Assembly (NCBI RefSeq): GCF_014696315.1
Contig: NZ_JACJPX010000074.1
Location: forward strand, 1 to 40,087
Source: Calothrix membranacea FACHB-236
GTDB taxonomy: Bacteria > Cyanobacteriota > Cyanobacteriia > Cyanobacteriales > Nostocaceae
Direction: 5' to 3'
DNA length: 40,087 nt
The notes under the pieces are model-generated. The model searched no databases, was not told the DNA's origin, and worked only from the letters and a program-made list of their open reading frames with translations. Shown here one piece after another: positions 7,294 through 16,172 of this stretch. Numbering within the stretch: position 1 is the first letter of the stretch; each line of letters opens with the position of its first letter. The translations under genes and the position numbers were made by a program.

Positions 7294-7785
7294 TTAAACA
7301 GGTACAGTTAATTTATCTTGTTCGCGAGCTGCGACTACCAGAACTAAACAAAGAATTGCGATCGCATTTTGCCATGCGTGACGTATTTGAGCGTTGTTAA
7401 GCCCATCAAATAATGCTATCAAGCGCGGAATGGAAGCTTCTAAAGCCGCACGTGGTACAGGACGATGTAAATCCACTAAGTTAGTTAAACTTTCGCGATG
7501 ATGAACAAAACCAATTACCCAAGCTGTTGTGTGATCGGGACTATCAGGAACGCGCTTCACTCCTAATTCATTTTTTAGCCAGTTGTAAAAAGGTGGTAAT
7601 TCTTTGGCTAAAACTGCTCCGGCTGTTGGTAATGTTTCCTTGAGCAAATGAGTATCTAAACTGTCTAATTTTTGCTTTAATTCCGGTGAATTCAAAAATT
7701 CATTGAGTGGATGAGATAGTATTGCTTCTAATTGAGGTTGAGCAATATCTGAGTATTGGGCGAAGGTAGAAATTAGTGATTGCAT
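7294..7785 (-). CDS. Hypothetical protein, last gene of methyltransferase-cupin operon
   Basis: I do not recognise this 163-residue protein. It appears largely helical and soluble, apart from one hydrophobic stretch near the C-terminus (NAIAILCLVLVVAAREQD). A conserved-looking region reads WVIGFVHHRESLTNLVDLHR, with two adjacent His and a further His that could bind metal or substrate. Its start lies 17 bp after the cupin stop, so the two are almost surely co-transcribed. There is no signal peptide. A role beside the methyltransferase and cupin is inferred only from position. Confidence 0.6.
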   Translation of the reverse strand: MQSLISTFAQYSDIAQPQLEAILSHPLNEFLNSPELKQKLDSLDTHLLKETLPTAGAVLAKELPPFYNWLKNELGVKRVPDSPDHTTAWVIGFVHHRESLTNLVDLHRPVPRAALEASIPRLIALFDGLNNAQIRHAWQNAIAILCLVLVVAAREQDKLTVPV

Positions 7786-7802
7786 AGTTATTTATCCAAA
7801 AA

Positions 7803-8150
7803 TTAATTTTTATCTGATGCTTTCTCGGAAAGGATGAGTAAAAAGCTGAGATTTTCTGCAGTTTGTAAAGCGTGAGGTGCGTTAGCAGGCATAAAAACTA
7901 AAACACCAGGTTCTAGGACAATATTTTCACCGCATAAAGTTAGTAAACCTTTACCTTCAATGACGCTGATTGTGGCATTACGGGTGGAAGTATGTTCTGA
8001 AATTTCTGTATTAGCTGCTAGACAAAATAAGGTATATTGACAAACTTGGTCTTTAAGCAGCACTTTACTGAGAACTCCACTATGGGGATATTCAATTTGT
8101 TCTCGCAGTTGAGTAACAAAAGATTGGTTATTTGTGATTGTAGAAGTCAT
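7803..8150 (-). CDS. Small cupin-domain protein
   Basis: A 115-residue single-domain cupin. The order of elements fits the family: a first motif around EISEHTSTRNATISVIEG (one His and Glu rather than the full set of metal ligands), then G-x-G-x-L-x-L, and a second motif L-E-P-G-V-L-V-F-M-P-A-N-A-P-H-A-L. Only part of the usual His/Glu metal set is visible, so it may bind rather than oxidise its ligand. The methyltransferase gene ends 45 bp upstream and the hypothetical gene starts 17 bp downstream; the three form one unit ending at the hairpin at 7178. Confidence 0.75.
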   Translation of the reverse strand: MTSTITNNQSFVTQLREQIEYPHSGVLSKVLLKDQVCQYTLFCLAANTEISEHTSTRNATISVIEGKGLLTLCGENIVLEPGVLVFMPANAPHALQTAENLSFLLILSEKASDKN

Positions 8151-8195
8151 ATTTTTAGAGGATAATGAAACGCCGATTGAGGCAGATAAATAACG

Positions 8196-8972
8196 TTATT
8201 GGGCAACAGCAGATATTAGAATGTAGCCTAATTCCTGATGATATTTATGGAAGACATGGCGCATTTCTAAAACACGCTTGCGGATTAATGGTTGCGTTAA
8301 GATATTCCACAAAATCTTGATTGTGTTCACAATGCCTTCTTCTTGAAGCATTCGTTGCCAATTCAATAAATTCATGGAACCAGTATGATGCTGTTGTACT
8401 TGTAATCCTGCTGTTGTGAAAGCTGTAATCCAGCTAGATTCGGAAAGCGGTGTAGAATTAACACGAATTACCTGAGCTAATTCAGCACGAATTTGTTCTT
8501 CTTTGTTACAAGCTAATAGTTCATGAGAGAGGAATTTTCCTCCTGGTTTTAGGCGATTATAAATTGCCGTCAAAAGTTTAGCTTTCCCCTGAGGAGATTG
8601 CATCGTGAGAATAGCTTCTGCTAAAACGTAGTCGAATTTAATTGGGATTTGCTCGAGATGAAAAATATCACCTTCAATAATTTCGATTTGGTTATCTAAC
8701 CCAGCAGCATGAATATTAGCACGGGCATGAATTACACTTTCGTGATTCTTTTCTATTCCGATTACTTTTACATGGTAGCGTTGAGCAAGAGCGATCGCAC
8801 TATAACCAAAGCTAGAAGCTAGCTCTAAAACTGTTTCTCCTGGTTGGAAATTTGCCCACATGAGCAATTTATCTGTAGCTATTCTGCCGCCAGGACGCAA
8901 ATATTTTTTACCTGCGGCTGCTAAAACTTGGTGTCCGGAAGCTGTTTGCAAATTGAGGGTAAGGTTGGTCAT
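8196..8972 (-). CDS. Class I SAM-dependent methyltransferase
   Basis: A 258-residue methyltransferase of the Rossmann type. Motif I is VLELASSFGYSAIALA (about residues 49-64), the acidic end of strand 2 is IGIEKN, and a motif II-like strand reads DYVLAEAILTM; the post-motif LKPGGKFLSHELL is typical of small-molecule methyltransferases. Substrate is unknown; the C-terminal part (ITAFTTAGLQVQ) follows the UbiE/COQ5-like pattern. It is the first gene of the minus-strand operon with the cupin and the 163-residue protein. It starts with ATG at 8972, opposite the divergent small gene at 9120. Confidence 0.8.
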   Translation of the reverse strand: MTNLTLNLQTASGHQVLAAAGKKYLRPGGRIATDKLLMWANFQPGETVLELASSFGYSAIALAQRYHVKVIGIEKNHESVIHARANIHAAGLDNQIEIIEGDIFHLEQIPIKFDYVLAEAILTMQSPQGKAKLLTAIYNRLKPGGKFLSHELLACNKEEQIRAELAQVIRVNSTPLSESSWITAFTTAGLQVQQHHTGSMNLLNWQRMLQEEGIVNTIKILWNILTQPLIRKRVLEMRHVFHKYHQELGYILISAVAQ

Positions 8973-9119
8973 CTGTGTGACCCTCTGAACTCATCTTACC
9001 CTCACTTTGCCAGGAATTTATCATGCTGTCTTTGAGGTAGCTCAAAGAAGAAAAAATATATGGCTGTTTTGCAAAAATGTCGATTAGACTATGGATCTAC
9101 TATTGCTGGGTATCAAACA

Positions 9120-9341
9120 ATGCGTAAGACAGCTACGACATGGTTGCTTTTGTTGTTCTTGATATTTGTAGGTTTTGGAGACAGCTTCTTACCCAAACCC
9201 TTAAGTTCTGCCAGCTTACAAACTCGCACAGCCATCAATAAATTTGTTGTTGGGTTGTTTCCAAATTGGCAGCCTAAAACTAATCCAAATGCACGTACAG
9301 AAAGGGCTTTAGACGATATAGAAAAAGGCAGAGCAAAATAG
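9120..9341 (+). CDS. Small conserved-type membrane or exported protein
   Basis: This 73-residue protein begins MRKTATTW and continues with one strongly hydrophobic helix (LLLLFLIFVGFGDSFL), then a short soluble part (SLQTRTAINKFVVGLFPNW) and a charged tail. It resembles small proteins I associate with many cyanobacteria, but no function is known to me. An upstream ATG at 9060 would add 20 residues without a signal-like character; the second ATG gives a normal n-region with two basic residues before the helix, so I prefer it. Neither has a clear Shine-Dalgarno. Confidence 0.55.
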   Translation: MRKTATTWLLLLFLIFVGFGDSFLPKPLSSASLQTRTAINKFVVGLFPNWQPKTNPNARTERALDDIEKGRAK

Positions 9342-9346
9342 CTAAT

Positions 9347-9446
9347 ACCAATTCAAATAATGTTTGCGACACATCAATATATTCTAGATGGCACAGCGTG
9401 CTGTGCCCCTACAATCTGTTGCATTCTTTTTTCCCATTGGTATTAC
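9347..9446 (+). repeat. Dispersed repeat copy (CGACACATCAATATATTC ... TTGGTATTACT)
   Basis: Carries the same landmarks as 9568-9655: GCGAC[A/G]CATCAATATATTC, a GC-rich dyad (GGCACAGCGTGCTGTGCC), CCCCTACAATCTGT, CATTCTTTTTT and TTGGTAT. The gap 9342-9884 contains no convincing gene; it holds two copies of this repeat, the element at 9444-9492 and three hairpins. Confidence 0.75.
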
Positions 9447-9492
9447 TCAACAAAAAACCGAACAATAATTTTGGAGGGGGTTTGGGGGACGC
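9444..9492 (+). repeat. Dispersed repeat, inverse of the copy at 1-50
   Basis: Nearly the same as the reverse complement of bases 1-50. It is followed by further GGGGTTTGGGGGA sequence able to pair with CCCCC runs at 9520-9530. Confidence 0.75.
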
Positions 9493-9567
9493 AACCGTCA
9501 CCCAATCGGGGGTTTGGGGGAGAATCCCCCAATTCTTCTGGCTTCTTTAATAGTGATACAAAATCAA

Positions 9568-9655
9568 AAAATGTTCGCGACGCATCAATATATTCCAGAG
9601 GGCACGGCGTTCCCTACCCCTACAATCTGTCGCATTCTTTTTTCAAATTGGTATA
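9568..9655 (+). repeat. Second direct copy of the CATCAATATATTC ... TTGGTAT repeat
   Basis: About 220 bp after the first copy and in the same orientation, with the central dyad changed to GGCACGGCGTTCCC. A related hairpin with arms AACGGTG and CACCGTT follows at 9670-9695. Confidence 0.7.
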
Positions 9656-9740
9656 ATTTCATGGAATTAAACGGTGAGGTTTAGGAACCACCGTTAATAC
9701 GGTTGGAATAAAACAAATCGATTTACGTTTAAATCCTGTA

Positions 9741-9762
9741 GAGACGCGATTTATCGCGTCTC
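9741..9762. repeat. Dispersed hairpin GAGACGCGAT-TT-ATCGCGTCTC
   Basis: A 10-bp perfect stem with a two-base loop, preceded by TGTA. A second copy with one changed base lies at 15808-15829 just after the HlyD gene. This is a repeated palindromic element rather than a dedicated terminator. Confidence 0.7.
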
Positions 9763-9790
9763 CACAACTCGGTAAAGATATCAAAATAAT

Positions 9791-9816
9791 AAGGGTACAA
9801 AAATATTTGTACCCTT
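9791..9816 (-). terminator. Probable terminator of ilvC
   Basis: Perfect inverted repeat AAGGGTACAAA / TTTGTACCCTT with a 4-base loop, 68 bp after the ilvC stop. On the minus strand it is followed by ATTATTTTGAT, a T-rich but not uniform tail. No competing gene is near. Confidence 0.6.
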
Positions 9817-9884
9817 AACGAAGTCTATTCAAAATTCAATTGAAGTGAATGCGATCGCACTCGTTCGATTGATAATAGAGTAAA

Positions 9885-10907
<1,023 letters not shown>

Positions 10908-10954
10908 TTATTGGCAGGCTTTTGATTTTACCCCAAATTAGGTACATATTGGGT

Positions 10955-11063
10955 ACTGGGGATTGGGTATTAGGGACTGGGAAAAGGCAGGGGGCAGGGT
11001 GCAGGGAGACAAGGGGAGAAATTCTTTTACTAATTACCAATGCCCCATGCCCCATGCCCCATT
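10955..11063. repeat. Heptamer tract between ilvC and the aldo/keto reductase
   Basis: Degenerate GGGGATTGGG/GGGACTGG copies, GGCAGGG copies and GCCCCAT copies (CCCCATGCCCCATGCCCC) run up to the stop codon of the reductase gene. A plus-strand open frame through them is a repeat artefact. Confidence 0.7.
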
Positions 11064-11064
11064 A

Positions 11065-11931
11065 CTACGTCCCTTGGTCAATTTTTTGGACTTCGTCTGC
11101 GGTTAGTTTGACATTGATAGCGCTTACCGAGTCTTCTATACTGGCAATTTTGCTAGCGCCGGGGATGGGTAAGATTGCGGGGGATTTGGCACGCAGCCAG
11201 GCTAGGACAATACAATAAACTGATACACCTTTGGCTTGAGCTAATTTAGCGATCGCAGGAATATCTTGCAAGTTTTGATGGCGACGACTACCACCAAAGG
11301 GACTCCACGGTAAAAAGGTTAATCCTTCCTGTTCGCAATATTCCAATACACCATCACGTTCTGGTTGTCGTTCCCAAGGATTATATTGATTTTGCACAGA
11401 GACAACATCAACTAAATCCCGCGCTTGCTGAATCTGTTCTACAGAAAAATTAGAAACTCCCACAAACCGAATTAAACCAGCTGCTACCGCTTCCTTAACT
11501 GGTGCGAGGGACTCTGCAATTTTGTACTTGGGATCGGGGGCGTGATATTGCCACAGATCTATTGGTTTATTTCCACCCAAAGCCTGAAAACTTTCACGAA
11601 TAGTTTCGCGTAAATGTTTTGGGTTCCCGTTGCGTATCCAGTTACCATTAGGACGCATCAAACCGCCCTTGGTGGCGACAACTACTTGGCTAACATCGCC
11701 GTTGTAACTGCTTAGTGCTTTGTTAATTAGTCTTTCGTTGTGGTGCTTATCTGCCTCATCTAAGCAGTAAGAGTCAGCAGTATCAATGAATGTGATACCC
11801 AAATCCAAAGCGCGATGGATAACTGAGATTGATTCTGATTCAGCAGGGCGATTCGATATCGACATTGGCATACCACCCAAGCCGATCGCACTCACGGAGA
11901 TACCCGTTTTTCCTAGCTGTTTAGTTTCCAT
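11065..11931 (-). CDS. Aldo/keto reductase
   Basis: A 288-residue NADPH-dependent TIM-barrel oxidoreductase. The catalytic set is visible: Asp and Tyr in FIDTADSY, Lys in VVATKGG and His in LWQYHAPDP. The C-terminal cofactor motif is ILPIPGASKIASIEDS. The N-terminus METKQLGKTGISVSAIGLGG is typical. A GTG three codons upstream is in frame, but the ATG at 11931 is the family start. Substrate is not predictable. The gene stands alone between repeat tracts. Confidence 0.88.
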   Translation of the reverse strand: METKQLGKTGISVSAIGLGGMPMSISNRPAESESISVIHRALDLGITFIDTADSYCLDEADKHHNERLINKALSSYNGDVSQVVVATKGGLMRPNGNWIRNGNPKHLRETIRESFQALGGNKPIDLWQYHAPDPKYKIAESLAPVKEAVAAGLIRFVGVSNFSVEQIQQARDLVDVVSVQNQYNPWERQPERDGVLEYCEQEGLTFLPWSPFGGSRRHQNLQDIPAIAKLAQAKGVSVYCIVLAWLRAKSPAILPIPGASKIASIEDSVSAINVKLTADEVQKIDQGT

Positions 11932-12107
11932 GCTTCTCACTCTTGTTTGCAGTGCTGTGAAGTAGGAGGGCGATTAGGGTAAAGGGGAAGGGGAAAATGG
12001 AGAAAGGGGAAATCTTTAACCTTATTCTTTCCGTTTTTCCGATAAACAACTTTATATAAGCTGATACGCAGCTAAATCAAATATTCTGGCGTTAGGACTG
12101 TCAAGGG

Positions 12108-12195
12108 TCAAGAGTCCAGAGTCAAAGGCTAGCTTGGACTTTGGACTCTTGAACGCCAGTTGCTTCAAGTCGGCAAAGCCGCCCAACGCACTGGC
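12108..12195. repeat. Hairpin repeats in the 728-bp gap before the peptide gene
   Basis: Two structures: an inverted repeat CAAGAGTCCA ... TGGACTCTTG (about 12108-12151), and at 12155-12195 GCCAGTTGC ... GCACTGGC with an inner GGC/GCC arm. The latter resembles the hairpins inside the elements at 22653 and 29619. The rest of 11932-12659 holds AGTGCTGAGT, GGGGCATT, GGTAATT and CTCCCTG heptamers and no convincing gene; the promoter of the peptide gene must lie in it but I cannot place it. Confidence 0.55.
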
Positions 12196-12659
12196 TCCTT
12201 TTGACAACCTGAGTGCGAAATATACAATTTAAATGCGTAACAGCTTATTTCACCTTAATCGCGCCTACTTAAACTATTTAGTAGCGATTCACAGCGGTTT
12301 TGACAATTCATCTTTAGTCTTGTTAAGCGTGAGTGAGATTACATAAGCTCTATCGGCAGACTGATGTAAACTTCTAAGTAGTGAGCAATAAGTGCTGAGT
12401 GTTGAGTTGCAACAGATGCGATTAATCGCTTCTGTACAAGAGTGCTAAGTTCTGAGTCAAAAATAAAAATTAATCTCATCCCATCCTTTAAGGAGTGGGC
12501 ATGGGGCATTGGGCATATGGCATGGGTAATTGGTAATTGCTTTTCTCCCCTGCTCCCTGCTCCCTGCCCCCTTGCCTCATCCCCAATCCCTCAACTTCTG
12601 CATAAGTTCTCACCCTTCAGAGATATGTAATTACAGCAGCGATGCAGAGGAAAAGAACA

Positions 12660-12938
12660 ATGTCTAAGGAAAACGATATAAATAACGCTCCTATTGAATT
12701 AACAGAGGAAGAACTCGACGGCGTGTCGGGTGGTATTGATATTTACTTATCTGGCTCAATGTTTGAGCAAAGAGATGTATTTTCTGCTCGTCGCAATTCC
12801 CGGCGGCGTAGTAGCAATCTGTTTAGATCTTCTTCTATCTCTTCTTCTGCATTTCAATTGGTTGGTTTGGGCTTCGGCTCGGTTGGCGATGCTATGAGCT
12901 TTCTCCAAGGGTTCGCCAAACTCTTCGGCAGAAGGTGA
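12660..12938 (+). CDS. Double-glycine leader peptide, bacteriocin/RiPP-like precursor
   Basis: A 92-residue peptide starting MSKENDINNAP. Residues 12-25 (IELTEEELDGVSGG) form a classical double-glycine leader of the E-L-[ST]-x-E-E-L-x-x-V-x-G-G type, cut after Gly25 by C39-type peptidases. The remaining 67-residue core has no Cys: an Arg/Ser-rich part (SARRNSRRRSSNLFRSSSIS) is followed by a Gly-rich amphipathic end with a GxxxG motif (GLGFG) and the basic tail FAKLFGRR. Thioether bridges are therefore impossible; it may be an unmodified bacteriocin or signalling peptide. AGAGG lies 9 bp upstream of the ATG, making it the better start than 12642. The CNB-domain and HlyD genes follow on the same strand. 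Leader call is strong, activity unknown. Confidence 0.75.
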   Translation: MSKENDINNAPIELTEEELDGVSGGIDIYLSGSMFEQRDVFSARRNSRRRSSNLFRSSSISSSAFQLVGLGFGSVGDAMSFLQGFAKLFGRR

Positions 12939-13105
12939 AGAAGGATGAAGGATGAAATTACCGCATTAATGCCAAAATGAGGTAATAAAAAGCGCAAAAC
13001 GTAGTTTTTGCTGTTAACAGGCAAAAATTATTATAGCTTTCACTTCATCCTTCATCTTTCAGCCTTTTTTAGTTACTGGAATCCCCGAAGTGTGGAGGAT
13101 ATTAA

Positions 13106-14203
13106 ATGACAGAGGTTTTACTCAAAGAACTTAGTAATGAAGATATAGATTGGATGTTGGCGGCTGGTAAGCAAGTGGAATTAGAGCCGGAAACGGTTCT
13201 GATTCAGCAAGGTCAACCCCTGGAAGCGCTGCATATTCTGCTGGATGGTGCCTTGAAAGTTACTCTAGCACAAGCTGATAAAAACCCTTTGGGTCGTGCT
13301 TTTGCAGCACTGGAAGGTGGAAGTTTATCAGGACGGGAAATTGCTCAGTTATCAAGTGGGGAGATGGTAGGGGAAATTCCTTTTGTGGAAACCTACTTAC
13401 CAGCTACCACCGTTAGCGCTACTAGCAGATCTTTGGTGTTGACTATTCCTAGAAGTCGCTTAATTCAAAAACTAGAGCAAGACTTGAGTTTTGCGGCGCA
13501 TCTCTACCGTGCAAGTGCGGTGCTATTGGCTAATCGCCTAGAGCAAATGATCAATCAACTGGGAAATAGTACGGTAGTTTTAAGCCAACCGCAACTCAGG
13601 GAAGCGTTGATTGTATTTGCAGAATTACACGATCGCGATTTGGATTGGTTAATTACTGCTGGAAAAGTCGAACAATTTCCCGCAAATACCGTATTAATTC
13701 GTAGTGGTAGACCTATAGAATCGTTATATATTTTACTTGATGGCTCTGTGACTTTAAATGCAGCAGAAACAGAGTATAACCCCTTATCACAAGCTTTTTC
13801 TAATTTAGAAGATAGTGAAAATCAAGTATTTGAAAAGGAATTTGGGCGCTTATGGCGCGGTGATATTCTCGGTGAGACTCCATTTATCGAAGTGCAACCA
13901 TCTGCGGTAACAGTGAAGACCTTAGAGGATTCACGGGTGTTAAAAATTCCTCGTTGGCGGTTATCTGCAAAATTATTGCATGATGTTGGATTTGCATCTC
14001 GATTTTACCGAGTTTTGGCAATTTTATTAGCCGATAAACAACAAGCGATCGCACAACGCCTCGGATATGGGCGAGTAACTTACAGCAGCGGTCAATCTTT
14101 AGAAGAATCTTTCAGCAATGAACTCTCTACCAATTCTCTGGGACAGGTAGCGCTAGCCGGCGCACGATTTGAATGGATGCTGAAGCGCATTGGAATTGAG
14201 TAA
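13106..14203 (+). CDS. Tandem cyclic-nucleotide-binding-like domain protein of bacteriocin export locus
   Basis: A 365-residue soluble protein made of two related halves (about 1-150 and 168-320). Each has a CNB beta-roll: ETVLIQQGQPLEALHILLDG and NTVLIRSGRPIESLYILLDG, an inserted loop with NPLGRAF or NPLSQAF, then GEMVGEIPFVE and GDILGETPFIE. The phosphate-binding Arg that follows the GE motif in true cAMP receptors is missing in both (LPATTV and QPSAVTV), so cyclic nucleotide binding is doubtful. Such proteins accompany NHLM-type bacteriocin secretion genes in cyanobacteria. GGAGG stands 6 bp before the ATG. It lies 167 bp after the peptide gene and 137 bp before HlyD. There is no DNA-binding domain, so it is not a Crp-type activator. 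Confidence 0.8.
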   Translation: MTEVLLKELSNEDIDWMLAAGKQVELEPETVLIQQGQPLEALHILLDGALKVTLAQADKNPLGRAFAALEGGSLSGREIAQLSSGEMVGEIPFVETYLPATTVSATSRSLVLTIPRSRLIQKLEQDLSFAAHLYRASAVLLANRLEQMINQLGNSTVVLSQPQLREALIVFAELHDRDLDWLITAGKVEQFPANTVLIRSGRPIESLYILLDGSVTLNAAETEYNPLSQAFSNLEDSENQVFEKEFGRLWRGDILGETPFIEVQPSAVTVKTLEDSRVLKIPRWRLSAKLLHDVGFASRFYRVLAILLADKQQAIAQRLGYGRVTYSSGQSLEESFSNELSTNSLGQVALAGARFEWMLKRIGIE

Positions 14204-14254
14204 TTAACCACCGATACGCCGATAAACCAGATTTTTAGTTCCCCAAAATAAAAC

Positions 14255-14312
14255 CCAGTCCCCAATCCCCAGTCCCCAGTCCCCAGTCCCCAATCCCCAA
14301 TCCCCAGTCCCC
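14255..14312 (+). repeat. STRR1-type heptamer array (CCCCAGT/CCCCAAT)
   Basis: About eight consecutive heptamers CCCCAGT or CCCCAAT lie between the CNB-domain gene and the HlyD gene, ending just before the HlyD ribosome binding site. This is the STRR1 consensus known from Calothrix and Anabaena. Confidence 0.88.
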
Positions 14313-14340
14313 TATCATCAATCATCAAAGGAGAAATGAA

Positions 14341-15792
14341 ATGGTTCCCCAGCAAGAAGCACAGAAAAATAATATGTTCCGCAAAGAAGCTTTAGAAAAG
14401 GTAGCTTCTCCGGAACAATTAGACCAACTAATTCAGGTTACTAACCCTAAACGCTGGTTTTCTTTGGTCGCGCTGGGTTCCTTAGTAGCAGCGGGTCTTG
14501 CTTGGAGTATACTCGGACGCATCCCCATTATTGTTACAGGTCGCGGTGTATTAGTTTATCCCAGTAAGGTTGTCACAGTCCAAGCTGCGAACTCTGGACG
14601 TATCCAATCCTTAAATGTGCAAGTGGGCGATAAAGTCAAAAAAGGTCAAGTTCTCGCCACAATTGATCAAACAGAATTACGCAAACAATTGCAGCTATCT
14701 TATGAGAAACTTGCACAACTGCGATCGCAAGACCAGACTGCAAATAATGCACAACAAGAACGTTTTGGCTTAGAACAAAATGCCAACCAGCGCCAACGGG
14801 AAGCATTACAGCAGAGTCTACAGACAGTACAATCCCTAACCCCAGTATTGCGGGAAAAAGGCTTAGAAGTAATCAAGCGCGATCGCGAAACTCTTAAACA
14901 ACGCCTAAACACCTTACGGGAACTACAACCCACACTGAAAAAACGCTGGGAAGACCGTCAAGCACTGTTCAGAGAAGGGGCTGTTCCTCAAGATACAGTA
15001 CTACAAGCCCGTCAAGAATTTATTGGTGCCCAAGCTCAAATTAATGAGGCAGAATCGCAGTTAAATCAACTAGAAGTCAAAGAGGCCAGCGCCCAACGGG
15101 AATATCTCACCAATCTCAATCAAGTCAACGAATTGCAAGCACAAATCAAAGCCTTAGATAGCCGTCAAGCTAGCCAAAAAGAACAAGATATTAATACCAA
15201 TACCAGCCGCAGAAAGGAAATTCAAGAAACTCAACGCCTGATTTCTCAATTAGAATTACAGTTGCAACACAGCACTCAAATTGTCAGTGACTTTAGCGGC
15301 ACAGTTTTAGAAGTTACCGCTAAACCCGGACAACTCTTAGAAGCAGGTGCAGGAATTGGTACAGTAGCTGCCCAAGAATCAAATGCTAAGTTAGTTAACG
15401 TTGCCTTTCTACCAGTGAGTGAAGGTAAGAAAATTAAACCAGGGATGTCCTTACAAATCACACCTTCCACAGTCAAACGCGAAGAAGTTGGTGGTATTCA
15501 AGGAAAAGTTACCAACGTCTCTGCATTCCCCATCACTCAACAAGGTGCAGCTAGTTTAATCGGCAATCCAGATATTGTCACTAGCATTATCTCCCAAGGG
15601 CCACAACTAGCAGTATTTACAGAAATGGAGCAAGATTCTTCAACTTCTAGCGGTTATCGTTGGTCATCATCCAAAGGGCCAGATCAAAAAATCACCCCTG
15701 GAACTACCAGTTCTGTGCGGATTACAGTAGAAAATCGCGCCCCCATTACCTTTGTTCTACCCATTCTCAAAACTTGGACAGGCTTAAATTAA
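14341..15792 (+). CDS. HlyD-family periplasmic adaptor (NHLM bacteriocin secretion type)
   Basis: A 483-residue membrane-fusion protein of a type I-like export machine. A cytoplasmic N-terminus is followed by one membrane helix (about 40-60), a lipoyl-like half-motif (GRIQSLNVQVGDKVKKGQVLA), a long Gln/Glu/Leu-rich coiled coil (about 115-310), the second lipoyl half (FSGTVLEVTAKPGQLLEAG) and a beta-barrel end. AAGGAG at 14328-14333 sets the start. The family normally works with a peptidase-containing ABC transporter that cleaves double-glycine leaders; none follows here, where a toxin-antitoxin pair begins instead. The transporter would have to be encoded elsewhere, or the locus is incomplete. 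Confidence 0.85.
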   Translation: MVPQQEAQKNNMFRKEALEKVASPEQLDQLIQVTNPKRWFSLVALGSLVAAGLAWSILGRIPIIVTGRGVLVYPSKVVTVQAANSGRIQSLNVQVGDKVKKGQVLATIDQTELRKQLQLSYEKLAQLRSQDQTANNAQQERFGLEQNANQRQREALQQSLQTVQSLTPVLREKGLEVIKRDRETLKQRLNTLRELQPTLKKRWEDRQALFREGAVPQDTVLQARQEFIGAQAQINEAESQLNQLEVKEASAQREYLTNLNQVNELQAQIKALDSRQASQKEQDINTNTSRRKEIQETQRLISQLELQLQHSTQIVSDFSGTVLEVTAKPGQLLEAGAGIGTVAAQESNAKLVNVAFLPVSEGKKIKPGMSLQITPSTVKREEVGGIQGKVTNVSAFPITQQGAASLIGNPDIVTSIISQGPQLAVFTEMEQDSSTSSGYRWSSSKGPDQKITPGTTSSVRITVENRAPITFVLPILKTWTGLN

Positions 15793-15807
15793 AATTCAAC
15801 CCTTGTA

Positions 15808-15829
15808 GAGACGCGATTCATCGCGTCTG
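15808..15829. repeat. Second copy of the GAGACGCGAT hairpin
   Basis: AGACGCGAT-TC-ATCGCGTCT, 16 bp after the HlyD stop and matching the hairpin at 9741-9762. It could end HlyD transcription, although no T-run follows. Confidence 0.65.
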
Positions 15830-15838
15830 TGCCTACAG

Positions 15839-15884
15839 ATTTTCATGTAGAGTTAAGAGCGATCGCAAGATAGCAAATGCATGA
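15839..15884 (+). repeat. Left 46-bp direct repeat flanking vapBC
   Basis: Begins ATTTTCATGTAGAGTTAAGA, contains GCGATCGC and ends GCATGA. It matches 16856-16901 at 43 of 46 positions. Confidence 0.85.
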
Positions 15885-15944
15885 CATCCAAATGGGACGC
15901 TATATTTTAACGATGAGGAACTACAACAGAAAAACCCTAAGCTC

Positions 15945-16172
15945 ATGAACACTGCCAAACTCAGCACTGATGGCACTCACCAAGTTGTTATTTTGCCGGA
16001 AGATTTTCAACTCACTGGCACAGAAGTGTATATTAAAAAAATTGGTAACGCTATAGTTCTGATCGCTAAAGATAATCCTTGGCAATCTCTCATTGAGAGT
16101 CTAGATAATTTCTCCGATGATTTCATGACTACTAGAGATCAGCCAGATATGGAAACCAGAGAGAGTTTTTAA
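15945..16172 (+). CDS. vapB: VapB-type antitoxin (AbrB/SpoVT fold)
   Basis: A 75-residue antitoxin that should neutralise the VapC toxin and repress the operon. The N-terminal 45 residues (AKLSTDGTHQVVILPEDFQL, then TGTEVYIKKIGNAIVLI) follow the swapped-hairpin AbrB pattern of VapB proteins. The C-terminal part, with aromatic and acidic residues (WQSLIESLDNFSDDF), is the likely toxin-binding tail. The stop codon is directly followed by the toxin ATG, the usual tight coupling. No clear Shine-Dalgarno is present before the ATG at 15945. Confidence 0.85.
   Translation: MNTAKLSTDGTHQVVILPEDFQLTGTEVYIKKIGNAIVLIAKDNPWQSLIESLDNFSDDFMTTRDQPDMETRESF

Noticed and set aside
9360-9656. 98-codon plus-strand open frame
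   Set aside because: It consists of two copies of a dispersed repeat, giving two similar peptide halves; no gene-like features.
10922-11218. 98-codon plus-strand frame between ilvC and the aldo/keto reductase
   Set aside because: Half is heptamer tract and half is antisense to the reductase.
12660-12938. Lanthipeptide or cyanobactin precursor
   Set aside because: The core has no Cys, and no modifying enzyme (LanM, YcaO, PatA/G-type protease) is encoded nearby.
13106-14203. Crp/NtcA-type transcription factor
   Set aside because: The protein has two CNB-like domains but no helix-turn-helix region.
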